From Apteryx mantelli (lineage: Eukaryota; Chordata; Aves; Apterygiformes; Apterygidae), in assembly GCF_036417845.1 (NCBI RefSeq), contig NC_089979.1:52180275-52244274 (forward strand): 64,000 nt of DNA, written 5' to 3'. This document shows positions 11,049-26,000 of this stretch, one piece after another; positions within the stretch are counted from its first letter, which is position 1; each line of letters begins with the position of its first letter. Both the position numbers and the translations under genes were made by a program. The notes under the pieces are model-generated. The model was not told the DNA's origin, did no database searches, and was given only the letters and a program-made list of their open reading frames with translations.

Positions 11049-14000
11049 GTAAGAAAACCTTATCTTCTTAAAGAAATAAGTATGATCTTTTACTTGCTGT
11101 GTACTAATTATAATTCATATTGCATTAAGTCATGTTTTAATAGATTAATATCACAGTAGGCCACAAATCTACTTTTAGAAATAAATGGTTACAGGAGCCG
11201 TAATAGATAGGCTATATGTCACTTATAATGAGTAGGACTGTGGTGCTTCATTTCCACTGTATTCTTTCTGTTACATTTCCTTAATTTGGTGGGGGGAGGG
11301 AGGGTTCAGTAACAAGACAAAGTAATGTCACTGTTTTGAAAGTGCTAAATACAGGTTTCCGTACAATTGGTGTTATGCAGCAGTTGGCTTAATAGCCAGA
11401 TATGGAGCTGACCATTTTCTGTGTAATGTTAGATGACTTCTAAATTACTTAATCGTTTGTAATTCAAAGAGAGACTGCCTAATTGTCCTGTTGATATTAC
11501 ACCATAGTATGTTAAAACTTTGCTGAATTTCTAGTATGATTATAATATTTAAATATAAAATTCAAATTGTTATTCCATACCTTCCTTATATGTGCAGTAA
11601 CTGGGTATCTCTCTCGTATTAAAGCTCAGATTTGAAAAACTTTGTACAGTTGTAAGTATATTGTAAAATCAGCTACTTTATAATAGCTGATATTACAAGA
11701 CTTATAGGAAATACCTGTTCACAGTTCTGAAATGCAGAACAGAATCCACAAAGTCTATTTTCTTTATCACACATGTTACCTTCAGTACTCTACACTCGAG
11801 TAGATAAGACCTCCAGGATAACTGAACTGAGGCCACCAATTCATTTCATGTAGGTACCAAATGGCAGTTGGGCTACTCTTAAATCCTGAGCACAATATTA
11901 TCCCATGATTTATAAATACAAAGATACGTCTTCATAGGTAATATGTTTGAAACCACATGGTAAATAGTTTTAGTATTCATTCTGTTCTTAGTTAGCTTTT
12001 GCTGAATAATCCAGACATTTTAGAAGATCTTTTCTGATACACATTAGCTACATTGTAGGGTGAGAGTGAGCAGAAAGCATGATAGAAAGCAGTACATAGT
12101 AATGGCAGCATATAATAAATGTTCCCCATCTTATTCCTGTCTGCCCCTTCCTCCCCCCACCGCCCAAGCATTTTAAGCTCTCGAATGTTACCAAAGACGT
12201 AAAGATAAGTCACAGAAGATGGTGTTAATTCTTTTGAACAGAAGCTGGCAGATGAGTTCTGTAGTCATTTAAAGCTGCTAGCTTTGCATGGTGGTAGGAA
12301 GCTGCATTGAAGTTTGAATAGTTTGGAAGTTGAAACAGCTAAGATTTCTCACTTGTATGTATGTGTAGAGTAACAACATGATTAACATAAAAATGAAAAA
12401 GACTACCTTAAAACAGTTGTAAACAACTTTATACAAAAGTTAGGGAAACGTTTCTTACTTCAAAAACGTACCCACTGTTTTCTCAGTTCTTAGGCATCTT
12501 TTTAAAACATTATAGTTTGTACTCAAGCAAATTTGTTTTGTCAGTTCAGTGAGTAAACATTTCTGTGTCTGAAATCTGTAAGACTATTTGTGGTTCATGA
12601 AATCTTTGATGGTTGTAGAGTGATGATTTAGATGGTTATTCTATAACAGAAATTGTAGAGGAAGAGGTGAAGGAAGGAGTTTTATGAGTTTTTAAATCCC
12701 CCTCTTTTTTATCAGAAAAATTTCATTGACTCTGTATTTTCCAAATAGCAGAAATAACTTTTGCCATTCTAAATAGACACATCTTTAACTCTGGTCATTT
12801 AACACATATTTGGTTGTTCTTGGTAGATTGTATTGTGGTAATGTCCATGAGGGAGACATGCACATCTCCTCTTAGAAGACAATTTGAACTTTTAGATAAG
12901 CCTTCTGGCTAATGATGTAGTACACCAAGTCTCTATGTCTTAATTCTTAATCTTCTAGAAATACAAGAATGAATGCTAATTATCCTATTTTTGCTAGAAG
13001 GTTTCTGATGGGGACTGTTGGGAGGATGACTTGAGGAGGTATGCTCATCTTCTAAATATACATATATATAGTTAGCAAATTGAAACTGCAACAACCTTTC
13101 TTTCCCTGACAGTGTGTGTTAACTGGGCAGTAGCATCATGGGATTTAAAAAATTGGCTAGAGAGAGCCTTGGTTTGACTTGGGTGACCTTGCGATGTGAC
13201 TTTATTAGCTCTCTAGATATTATTTTTATAGTAGATGACACATTGACATTATTGTTGATTTGAGGGCTGCTTTGAGATATCTCAGAAGCATCTTTTTTCT
13301 CCTGTCATTCACATTTTTCATGCCATATGAGGCATAGCATTTTCCAGTGTTACCTGGGAAGACTTTGCTCGGTTTGCTTTCTCCCTTTTGAGTGTCTCTT
13401 GTTATATGCCTAGTAGTTGCATTGATGATTCATTTCACAGAATCACAAAAAAGACTATATACATTATCATGCTAGAGCTTTTCTTGCTATGAACTGTGAA
13501 AATATACTTTTTTTAATTGTTGGCAAGTATCTTATCCACCTACATTCAGCTGATTTAGGGTTTTTTCTTTGTTTGTTTTTAAAGTGCTGAGTAGCCAGAA
13601 GATAGTCTCTACATAAATAATAAATTATTTGCTATCTTCAGCATCAGGGTTTTTTAATGACTTCTCTTATTTCCTGTAGTAGAAATGTCTTTTTAGACAT
13701 AGAAATTCCAAGTTGCCTTCAGAAGTAGGACAGGCTAACAAGGAGATGGTGTTGAGACACTCATTTTGTCACTGATGTCTCTTAGAGAGACAAAAAAGAA
13801 ATTGAAGGCTTTGAATGGAGAGAGAAAGTTTGGCAAGTGTGATGGCATTTAATGGATCTGGGATCAGAAGATTGGCAGGGGTGGATAAGGGTTTCCTGAA
13901 GGGTGTCATTTATTGTTAACAGAAGAATGCGAACTGAATAAACAAAAAAGTAAGGTGGTGGAGGATAGTACCAGGAGGATAGAAGAGGAACAGGTTGGTG

Positions 14001-17000
14001 TGGGAGATGTCCCCTACTGTAGGTAAATATAGGAATCTCTCGCTATCCTTCTGGTTTCAGACATCTGAAAACCTCCAGAAGAAGTAGGCCATTCTGGCAT
14101 ATACTTGTGTAGAGTGATCACATATGCATAAAATGTTAACTCCATCAATAAATTTTTGTGGGATGGATATGTGGTTTGGTTTTGCTTTAAAAACAAAAAC
14201 AAAAAAACCCCACAACCCTCTAGCTGTCTCTGTGATGCCAGGTGAAATCAATTTAGCATTTCTGCAATTTTTTTTTTTTAGAACAGGACATTATTTTTAA
14301 TAAAGTTTTTAAGTTGCAAAGCCAAATGCTTAAGTTAGGAAGTGCCTGTGGATTCAGGTGCCTGATGTGAACGTGATTAATTTGTCTGAATTTCAAGCTC
14401 ATCCTTTTAGTTAAGAATGTCTTCAGTTGAAGAAATGGGGAGAAACTGTTATTTGGGCTAATATCTAATCTGAGAAGTTTTAAATGGCTGCTCTGGTGTA
14501 ACTGAATCCAAGGCCATCTGTGATAAGATTTTCAAATTGAAAAAGCAACATTTGACTTCCTGGAAGCTGGGGGTTAATAGAATATCAGGGTTGAAGATGA
14601 TGGTGAATTTCAAGTCATCTGAAAAAGACTCCATGCTTCTCTTGATTGCATTGACTCCAAAATTGATCCATTTGTGCAAAATGGAACTCTCTGATACTTC
14701 AGATCAAGTTTGTACCATTACCTATCTTTTGGAGGAATCTTAGTTTTAACAGAGGGTAATACTTAGTAGTTACATCCAAGGATCTTAATGCACTCTGCAG
14801 TGAAAGTCTCATTCTCTGTATTACACTTGTGGGGAATAGAGGCAGAATATCTGTAACCTGATGAAGAACTCGGGAAGAAGAATCCAATAGACCTATTTCT
14901 GTGCTAGAAATTGTCAAGGGTAAAAGTGCATAAAATTTCATAATTAAACTCAATTGTTAGGGGAGAATTTCATAAATACTTAGTGAAGATCAAGAATTAT
15001 ACAGTATTAACCACCTTTTTCCTCACTATCTCAATATTTTTTGAGAGAAATTGGTATAAAAAAAGATCAGCACCAGTTTTATATTTGTTCAAGAAATAAG
15101 GCATGCAGACAAGCCAGAACTGTCACATATAGAAAAATACGAGGTTTTCTGTCACATTTCCTAATCTTACATACAAACTTTTAAAACATGAGAAGCAATC
15201 TATTGTATCTTCTAACTCATGTTTTTAAAGGCAAATCTATGTCAGATGCTATTTTATATTATAAGCAAAGTGAAATTGACTGCTGAACAGTTCAGCTACA
15301 GCACTGTTAATGTTGGAGCCATCTTTCCAACTCTCATCTAAATCATTCATTGTATGCATATCTATAATATCCACTGAAAGCAATGCACTAAGCAGTGTAG
15401 TCATATTTACTGTCCATACTGCTATGTCATGATGCAGTAGAACTGCTCATCTGTATTGCCCTTTTTCTGAGTGATTTCTTTCTTTTTAATTGTATTGCCA
15501 TTGCACTTTAATAAGCAAACCAAAGCAGTCTTCAGTCTTGTTCGAACTGGGGAGACAAATTACAAGATGATTTGAAACATGCAAGTAGATTAAAAATCAG
15601 TTAACTGTTCATTGCAGAGTTGCCTTTTGTTCTCAGACTATTTCAAATACTTGTGGGATAAATAGCCATAAAATGCTAGAGGGAGGAGGGGAGTTGCAAC
15701 AGTTGGGCAGACAGGTGCTATATTACACACCAAATGGGGCTCTACTAATTGTGATTATTGGGTATCTGTGCCATGCTACTGCTAGTTATAGGTAACCTGT
15801 TGCTGAGCATAGGCTTCCAATATCAGGGAGGAATGGTATGATCATGATCTTTTACTCTAGGCCTTACAGAACTTGTATCCTGGCAGGAACAATAGCTTTT
15901 CCTTTTAACTTTTGTTCATTGCAAACAATGTATATCCATCCTTGGGCATCTTGTTTAACAGTAAATATATTTTAATGAATGCCCTAAAATAATGTAAATT
16001 AAAATGAAAGGAAAAGCAAACTTTCCGGCATTGTAGCAGAATACTATAAAGTATTTTGTAGACTAATGCTTTTGTTTCTTACCATAAGTGTGTTCTTGCC
16101 ATCCGTGTTAAAGGAAGTCATCTTCAGATCACATGCAAGACATTGTTATTAAAGCATATTTGATATATTGTAGATATCTAACAGGATCGATCCTAATTGA
16201 AGCTATAGGTTGTTTTCCTTAATAGCTTTAATGTTAGAATATTAAAGGGCGGTGACAATTTTTGTGTATTATTTCCATTAGCATGATTTGAGAGGCACAG
16301 TTCATTCCATATTAAGAATGAACAATAGGGATACTTAAGAGGCAGGTGCTTATGTTAAATGTTAGCTTTTCTTTTTTGAAATGCTTAGAGCTGCTTCAAT
16401 CATGGGGGGATATGTCTTTAAAGTATCTTTTCTGATGTAAACTAAATGAGCTCAAAATCTTAGATGAGCTTAGGGTTTGGAGAAACTTTTTCAAAAACTT
16501 TATCCAGAAAGATGTATTTGTGAATAAATTCTAAAATACTTGAATTCAGAAGCTGCGCCTCCTATGAATGTGATCAGTCCTTATATTCTACCAACTAATC
16601 ACTTAAGAAAATAGACAATAATAAAAATAGTAAGCTCTAAATATTTTCTCTTTGCAATTAATGCATTTTTACTGAATTGCTTGTAGATTTGGTGTCATTT
16701 AGAAATATAACAGCAGTGTGCTATAATTTTAAGTTGTTCAGAAACATTTTTTCATCAAACTTAATTTTGTTGGAAAACACCTGGCTATTACAATAACAGA
16801 ATACCTTGACGTAAAATTTAGATTTGGATTTTCTGCATTAGGAATGCAGCATTCTGGATGCCATAATGATAGGATTACAAGATACATTACACTTGTCAGC
16901 TGAATGATGATTGTAGTTGATTTGAAGTAGGCTATGGAAAGCTTTTGCAGGGCGAGCAGGCAGCCAAAATGCAGTGAAAGACAAAAAATGGAGAGAGGAT

Positions 17001-20000
17001 GGTGTTTAAAGTTGGAGAGCAGTAATCCTTGCCTGAATTTTTTTTGAGAACTTTTCTAACATCATCAAAATGTGGGTCACGTTCCGCAAATGGCACTGTT
17101 CTTCTACCTGAGTATTGTAACACTGCTGTTTGCTGTTGTTTACGTTCAGACCATAATATATATAAAATGAAATAATATACCCCTCTGTGTTGGTATTTAG
17201 TTCAACTGCTACTGAGCAAGAAAGGCAGGATTGAAATGGTATCTGTGTTGTGATCCTTGTCATCCTGGGTGCTGAACTCAAAAAATAGATCCAGGGCTAG
17301 CAGCAAGCAGATAAAATTTCTAGAATTATTCTTAATGTTTTGTTTGGGGTAAAGGGGTAAAATCAGCGTGATCAAAATGAAATACAGATCAAGTATTATA
17401 ACACCTAAGTTTGTCTTTTTTTTGTGGTAGTATATTTGTCATTCCTTCAGTGCCAAATTCCTTGTTTGGTCTTTAGTTGAATGTTACTTTTGTGGGAAGG
17501 TACAGATTTCAATGAGAATTATTCCATCGATATTGTTTCTTCAAAGGCTTTTTTATTTAAAGTTGCTTTGAATAAGACTTGTTGATCAGCCTTTTTAGTG
17601 GCTGAAGTTACTTCTGCATTCAGTATTTTTAGGTCCCGTCAAAGCAACTTGAGTTCTAATATCTCTACCAGTCCCATCTTACTAGATTTAAGTGGCTTTT
17701 TTTGTTTTGTTTTTTTCCATGCAGGTACTGCTCATTATTCACCACGAGTGTGGATCTGAAGAAGAGTTAATTACCTCTATTTTTTTGAGTATGTTTAACT
17801 TCAGATACACACAACGTAGCCTCCTTCCCCATTAGATTCTTAGAAGGTAGTTATAAAATTTTTTATAGTATCCTTCTTGTGACTTTAATAGTTATGATCA
17901 GTAACAAAATAAACTATTCCTTACATTTTGGGCAACTGCATGCCAATCAGTTCATTTAGAACCTCCTGGAGGTCTTTCGCATGCCAAACTTTAAAACTGA
18001 GTGTGTATTTGTGGAGGTAACTATGTTAAAAAGAAATCTTTTAATAAAATTTAGGATTTTTTTCCATTCACTGGACTCTGGAAAATAAATACTACATAGA
18101 TTTGGAAATCAGTTAGGTGAGCTGAGTTTGCTATTCCTGCTTTAAAATTCAGTTTGCACTGCAGTCCTGGGGGAAAGAAAATATAATTGGGAAATTATAA
18201 GACACTTTCACAAATTGTTTTTAGATATAGTTAGGCTATTGTATCCTATAATAAATAAGATCATATATCTGTTGTGTTCATTTAGAAAAGCTAGCTGAAG
18301 TTTCCTTCACTAGCTAAGCAACTGCTAAATAGTTTTAAAGTCTTTGCATAAGTTCAGTGTTTAGAACAATAATATGTAACTAAATATGTAAAAATACATC
18401 TTGTATATGCTTTAGATAAATGTTTGTTTTATTTAGGGGTGGAAAAAGGAGAGAATTTTGGCTGAATACCCTGATGGGAAGATAATAATGGTTCTTCCTG
18501 ATGACCCAAAGTATGCACTTAAAAAGGTATGGTGGCAAGTATACCTCATTTTGCTTGATATTTTAATGGGAATGTCCATAGTACGTTTTGTATAATTTAC
18601 ATAAGAGTGAGGAGCTTTTTCCACAAACAGGTCAGACATTTCACCCTTAGGCACTGTTACTGACTTCATAGAAAGGATGGGTCTGAGCTGGAGTGGAAGA
18701 CAGGAATGGGAACAGCATCAGCCAGCTGACTTATATTTATTTTTAACATGCTTGCTTGCATGTCTGTTAAGTGTTTTATGTAATATAAACTTTCTATTGT
18801 ATTTAAACATATTGAAATATATTGATGTTGTTATACAGCACAAATACTACACCATAAGAAAATTCTCTCTAAATGACATATGATTTTATCATAAAAACAG
18901 ATTTAGGTGAGAAGTGGTTTCAAAGACATCTAGTCCATTCCGTTGTCCAAAATCGGATCAGATGCGTCATAACCAGAGCTGATAACTTTTAAAAACTTCT
19001 ACCTAACTTCTAACTTCTTCAGACTCCATTACAGTGCTTCATTATCCTTAACATTAGGAAGTTTTCCCTAAATGTCCAACTAAATTTCTGTACTGCAACT
19101 CAGGCTCCTTAGTACAAGTCATATCTTCTATAGCTACAGAAAACATCCCTCTTTTCCTCTTTGTAACAGCTTTTATGTGCTTGAACAGACTGTGGTTGTT
19201 TAGCTCTAAGAAGGTTGAAGGGCTGTAATTTTTTTTTTTTTAAGTTTATCCTCTTAAGTAATGTTTTATAGGGCTCTGATTGCTCTCATGCTCTCCTCTA
19301 GATGTTTTCCATTTGTGCCAAGTCTCCTGTCTCTTTTGAAACTTTTTATCTACAACTGGGCGGAGTACATTAGTGAGGGCTTAGGGCAAAAGGATACTTT
19401 GGTGTCTTGTTGGCTGGTCAGTGTTTGTAGCCCTTAATATGGCATTAGGCCCCTCCTCACCCCTTGGGTAGCATAATGTCGATTCATATTTAACTGGTGA
19501 TTTGTTGGGACCAATAGATGTTTCTTATAGTACTACTGTTAGCCATTTATAGCCATCCTGTATTTTTAGAGTTATTCATCTTCAGGACTTTACTGAATAC
19601 TGCAACAAAAATTGTTCCAAGTATATTTTAGTGAGCACACTACCTTCTCTAATATCACAGATTTAGGTTGTATTCTATCAAGAATACGGATGGGGATACC
19701 TTCATGAATGTTACTGATCAACCTTGTTCTCTTGAAACATGATTCTGGGCACATGAAGGAGAATAAGGCCATTGGATGCAAGGGTAAATTATGCCTGACC
19801 AACCTGATTGTCTTCTATGATAAAATGACTGGATTTATGAATGAGGAGAGAGCAGTGAATGTCATTTACCTTGACTTTAGCAAGGCTTTTGATGCTGTCT
19901 CCTGCAATATTTTTATATCCAAGTCAGGATGCTGCAGTCTGGATGGGCAGACAACTGAAAGCATAAAAACTTGTTTGAATGGTTGGACTCAGTGGTTGAG

Positions 20001-23000
20001 GGTAGTGGTTAATGGATTGAACTTTACCTCAATGCTGGTAACAGTTGCAATACCAGACAGGTGTATACCAGGACCTGTCCCGTTTAACATCTTTATCAAT
20101 TACCTGGAGGAGGTGACAGAGTGCACTCTTGTCAAGTTTGCAGATGGCACCAAATTGGGGGAACCAGTCAATAGGCTCAGGGGCAGGACTGCCGTTCAGA
20201 GGGACTTAGGCTTTAAGAACAGGTCAACAGGAATCTCATGAAGTTTGGCAAGGACAAATGCAAAGTCTTGCACTTGGGAAGGAAAGGCACCTTGCAGTGA
20301 AGCAGGCTTGGGGACTGACTTGCTGGGGAGCAGCTCTGCAGAAAAGGCCCTGGGGGCTTGTGCCAGGAGATGGTACATAAGCCAGCAGTGTGTCCTGCAG
20401 CAAGGTGGGTTATTACAGCTTCCTGGCTGCGTTAACAGGAGCACAGCCAGCAGATTGAAGGGAGTGATTTTTCTTTTTTTTCCTGCCTTTGCTTGGCGCT
20501 TGTTAGACCCCATCTGGAATACTGTGCCTAGTTTTGGCCCCACCAGTACAAGAAAGACATTGCCAAACTGGAGTGAGTTCAGTGGAGGGCCACCGGGATG
20601 GTCAGGGCTGGAGCACTTGCCCTGTGAGGAGAGACTGGGGGACCAGGGCCTGTTCAGCCTGGAGACTGGACGGCGTCAGAGGCACCTAAGAGCAGCCACC
20701 CAGCACCTAAGGGGAGGTTATGGAGAAGACGGAGCCAGGCTTTTCACAATGATGCATGGTGGGAGGATGAGAGATAACAGACATAAGTTGAAAAAAGAGA
20801 CATTCAGACTGGATGTAAGGAAAAAGTTTTTCACTGTGAGGACAGCCAGGCCAGGGCACAGGTTGCCCAGAAAGATTTTGTAGTCTCTGTCCCTGGAGGT
20901 TTTCAAGACCTGACTGGGCAAAGCCCTGAGCAACCTGGTCTGATCTCACAGCTGACCATGCTTTTGTGTAGGAGGTTTGGCTAGAAACCTCCTGAGATCC
21001 CTTCCTATTTGAATTATTCTATGATTCTATGGTTTGTGCTCCAGATGGTATAATTCAGAATATTTTTTTGCATCCTTGGTTACACTGCATTTATGTATTT
21101 TAATGTGTTTCTAGTTGTCCTGAAAGCAACAGGCTATAAGGTTAAAAATTAAATGCCCCAAGTCAAGAATTTGAATTGATTCCCAAGACAGCTCTTTCTG
21201 CACTATGAAGTGACTGAAGTGGGTTTTCATTAGACTAGCATAGGATTTTCCAAGTTAGTGTATTGGAAAGTACAGTTTTTCTTCTTATAATATTTAATGC
21301 AGATGTACACTGAATTCATAGCAAGTGCTTTATCTAAGTTTATTTCTCTAATGTTGCTACCTTAATTTTAGTATGATATTAATATAAAGTATGAATATAG
21401 CTGCATATTTTACTAAAAATTTTTACTAAAAGGGCTAAGAAAAAAATTACTTAGAATCTCTAAATGGAGCAGAGGGAAGCAAGACTAGCAAATCAAGTCA
21501 TTTAGGGCAGTTCTGTGTATGAGAACCTTCAGTGTTGAGAGAAGCTACACTTGTCAGCCCTGTGGATGGCTGACACTAGTACTGTATTACAAAGGTAACT
21601 ACCACATGGATTAAAGAAGCTTATGCCACTTAACATACAACGTAGGAAAGGCTGCCTTGTTTCTGTCTGGTATGAGTGATGGGATAGTAAAAGCTGCTCC
21701 AGTGACCAGTTATAGGTACAGGATTCCCCCTGTAAAAATCTCAGCTCATGCATAAGCTTTTATTTACATTCACACTGAAGTTCATACTACTTCTAGTTTG
21801 TGCTAACCTTTCTAATATTAAACATTGAAATTGTTTTTAGTTTGGTCACTCTTTGCAAGCTAATGGAAGAGTGGAAAGCTTGAGGAAAGAGGGAGCAGTT
21901 ATTCATTCCCTTTCAATAAATGCATTCATGATCTCTTTTCTAGCTTCCTTGCATTGCACTTGCTATTATCTGCTCAAAACTTTTAATGGAGGAATTGTTT
22001 CAAGACTTTAAAAATAACAAACAAAAAACCTTCAGCTAGCCTACTTTAACTTTTGACATAGTTCTCATTTATTGGCTAGAGTATCACACTTTCATCTACA
22101 TTCTCTCTGTTAGCCTTTGACTGATAGAAGTTTACACTCAATGGAGGCTGATATAGAGGTATCTACTCTTTTTATTTCCAGCTAAGCATCATTTGAAGAA
22201 CCCTGTGGACCTATTTATTGCAGGTTACTCAGGATAATCCTTAACTTTTGGAATAGCTTTCAGTGTTCCAAATACTGTAGTGTGTTTTTGTAAATCTGTA
22301 ATTTCTATGTATATATAACAAATGTATATTTATACATGTAATTCTCATACAATATTTAAACTTATTTTGACAGGTTGAAGAGATTAGAGAGATGGTAGAC
22401 AATGACTTGGGATTTCAGCAAGCTCCACTTATGTGTTACTCTAGAACTAAAACTCTTCTTTTTATTTCTAATGACAAAAAAGTTATTGGCTGTTTAATTG
22501 CAGAGCACATCCAGTGGGTAAGTGATTAAATTGGAGAAAAGTACTTTGTAAAAATGTCAGTGCTTGGTGGCAGTCGTCTTCAGATATTCTGAAACAGCAG
22601 AATTATTTGAGTTCAACTTTAGCCATTTAGCAAATAAGTAATCTGTGTACTCCTCCTTCGGAGAGGAAAACGTGGTAGACCATTCTGAAATGTAGTTGCT
22701 TGTTTTAGTATCGTTGACCTTGAGCTAAAAGAGATGTATGGTGCAGCCAGTTGGCTCAGACCAGCTCAGGTAAGAGCTTGCTATAGCTGAATGGTAGAAG
22801 TTTTCCTTTGTGCTACTTAGGCTACTTCTGGTGGTGCTCTTGCTTGTTGACAAGCAGGTTGAACTCCCTTCCTGACAGAAATCCCAGCTGGAAGGAAGAA
22901 GTGGCTACTTCATAGGATTATTGAGCTGAGTCACTGAGGGATCAAACAACTCCACAGCTAGCCTGAAGCAGAGAGCAGAGGTGTGTGGTGGAGAGCAGGG

Positions 23001-26000
23001 TGAGGAGTAGGGCTGCCGCTTGCAGCAGTAAAAACTGTTGTCATAACTCTGTCACCTATTCTGTAGGTTCCCTTAAACTGTGGTAATTCCTACTGTCCAT
23101 TAGGATTAGCAGACAAGAAGCAAAATAATCTTTGTCAAAAAGAGAAAGATCAAGGAAAACACTTAACAATAGGTGGTAATAAGAATTGGATTTTGTTTGT
23201 TGCTATTTTAAATCAGATACACCTTAGAGGGTGTTTTTTGGTTCAATTTCTTTCCTTTTATCATCTGTTCTGATTTTGAAACTGTTAAGAGAAATTAAAT
23301 TAGGCACAGTTATGCAATCTTTTTGGTAATGCATTTTAGAATGTAGATATGTTTAACAAACATTTTTACCAAATAGTTATTTTGTTCAATCACTAGCGAT
23401 GCTGTTATAAAGTAACAAATATTTTGACATCACTTGCAGGGCTACCGAGTTATAGAAGAGAAGGTTCCAGAAGTTAGTTCAGAAAATGAAAAAGTCATTT
23501 TTGAAAGACAGAAAGCATGGTGCTGTTCTACTTCTCCAGAACCTGCTATTTGTGGGATTAGTCGAATATGGGTGTTCAGCATGATGCGGCGAAAGAAAAT
23601 TGCTTCTCGGATGATAGAGTGTCTTAGGTAATGTTAAAAAGTCATTTCCTCGGTTATATTGGTTTTAGAGGAACCCCAGTCCAAGACATTTATTGTTTTA
23701 TTTTGTGTGTATCAATCTTGTATTTTTCTGGTGAAACTGGGAATGTAAATTTGAGCACAGTTAACGGTTCCAGTTTTACGTGGAGTTCAAAAACTAACGT
23801 CAGTATTCTGAAATGGCTTGCCTTTAATAGAAATCTTTCTGCTAAGTGCAATTGTAATGAGTCAGTCTAGCAGACTGCGAATGAGCTTGGGTAAATTTCT
23901 CTTAGGTAATTACGAGCGAAGGAAATGAGACTGTCTTTAGTCAAAGTGTTTGAGATTACCAAGGGGTAACTGTGACCTCATCATTGGCCAAATCTCTGTT
24001 CCTTAGAGGTAGAAAGGGAGAAAGAGGGGAAAAAAACAGTGCATAGACCCATTTAATATAGTCTGGTGGACTACAGCTCTACTTGGGTGGTATTTCTTAA
24101 CAGTTTTTTTTCCTTTATCCAGGTCCACTGAACCTTATGAGAGGTTTTTAATTTCCATGGAGCTTTAGTAGCTAGTGATGAGTGTATTTGACTGAATACT
24201 AAGTACTTGATTCATTAAAGGACTCAAACATTTGCAGTACTGTTGAGACAAATATTAAAATGTGGAATCTCCAAACATTTTTTCACCTTCCACCCCTGCC
24301 TCTGGAAGCTCCTAAAGGCCAAGGTGCTTAGGTTTCTTGCAGTGAAATTTCCGGGAAGTCTAAACACCTGTTTAGACTAGGCAAGTGTTATTACTGCTGG
24401 CTCTCGGGTTTGTGCAGGGTGCTTGGCCAGCCCCGTCTGGTTGATCTCTGGCACAGGCGTCCTGTGACTGCCGAGCCTCATGCTCTTGGGCATGTGGAGG
24501 TCTGGTAAAGCTGTTCCACTCTGTAAAATGCATCCACCTGGCTGATGGCACCAGCTAGAAAGTTTGTATCAGATTACCTTCCATCTGAAATACCAGCTGT
24601 AAAGCTGTATTCAGATAGGCATATTAATTTGATAATTTGGTTTTATTTTCAGAGGCTGATTTTTATCTGGGTATTCAGTTGCTTCCTACAAACTATTTCT
24701 AAAGGAAGGATTTCTTCCCCAAAACAATGCCCATTTCCCCCCAACTTCCCCATTTTGAGAATGTCTGCCCCATTTCACTCAAGCTTTCATAGCACACCTG
24801 CAGTCACAAAAACCCAATCAGTCTAAGAACCTTGCAAGATCATCTTCTAATAATAAATATAGTAATGAGAAAACAGTAATGCTAGTAATTTAAAAAGTAC
24901 TTTGTTCCTATTGTCTTTTCATCAAGATTTAGTGGAGATGTCAATATTTGTTAGAGGTTGATAGTTACTCTGCAAGTACCTCTAGGCTTATTTTACAGGA
25001 ATTCAAAAACCTGTCTTTAATGGGAGCTGCATCTGTTTCTGAGGATCAACATTTCCTCCTCCTCTTCCTCCAAATCAAGGTCTTAAAGTCCGAGATCAGT
25101 TTTTAAAATTTGTTTATGTAGCCATCCTCAAAAGTGCAATGGTATCCCTGATTCTCTCATCTTTCTTCAAATAAGGAAAAAACATACATATATAATTGCT
25201 TGAAAAAATTAAGCAAAAATAAATTTTCCTTTTCCTATAATTAATCATCCTGAAAGTGTGTCACTTACGAATTATGTAGTATGGTTGTGTTCTTGGATGT
25301 TCTAAATTAATCCAAAGTGCAATCTTGTCCAAATGTCATATGTTTTTTCAAACCAGGATTTTGAGATTTTGGTCTTTTCAGCCCCCTCTAAACTTGTAGT
25401 TTACCCCTCTAAACTTGTAGTTTACCCAAGTTTTCATTTCTGGTAGTTGTAATCATAGTGCATAGTGCATTATCTTACGTATAAAGAAATAGCTGGAACT
25501 AGTTGGATATATATATATATATTTTTTAACTCTGAACTCCTGATGCAACTTGCAAGAAATTGCCCTGTGCAAACATTCTTCTAAAATATCATATCAAACA
25601 GAATCACAGAATCGCTGAAGTTGGAGGGGACCTCTGGAGATCATCTAGTCCAACCCCCCTGCTCAAGCAGGGTCACCTAGAGCACGTTGCACAGGATTGC
25701 ATCCAGGCGCGTTTTGAATATCTCCAGAGAAGGAGACTCCACAGCCTCTCTGGGCAACCTGTTCCAGTGCTCTGTCACCCTCACAGTGAAGAAGTTTTTC
25801 CTCATGTTCAGATGGAAGTGTCTGTGTTTCAGTTTGTGCCTGTTGCCTCGCATCCTGTCGCTGGGCACCACTGAAAAGAGTCTGGTCCCATCCTCTTGAC
25901 ACCCTCCCTTCAGATACTTGTACACGTTGATAAGATCTCCTCTCAGCCTTCTCTTCTCCAGGCTAAACAGGCCCAGCTCTCTCAGTCTTTCCTCATAGCA

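Larger units (their letters stand above)
18527..22373 (+). other. ESCO1 intron with two CR1 fragments
   Basis: Holds the ancient - strand CR1 and the decayed + strand CR1. The remaining 1.3 kb (21034-22373) is AT-rich and featureless. Confidence 0.85.

Noticed and set aside
20245..20883. Open frame of 212 codons on the + strand
   Set aside because: It lies inside the decayed CR1 in a shifted frame. Only its C-terminal part resembles CR1 protein, so it is part of the dead element and not a gene.
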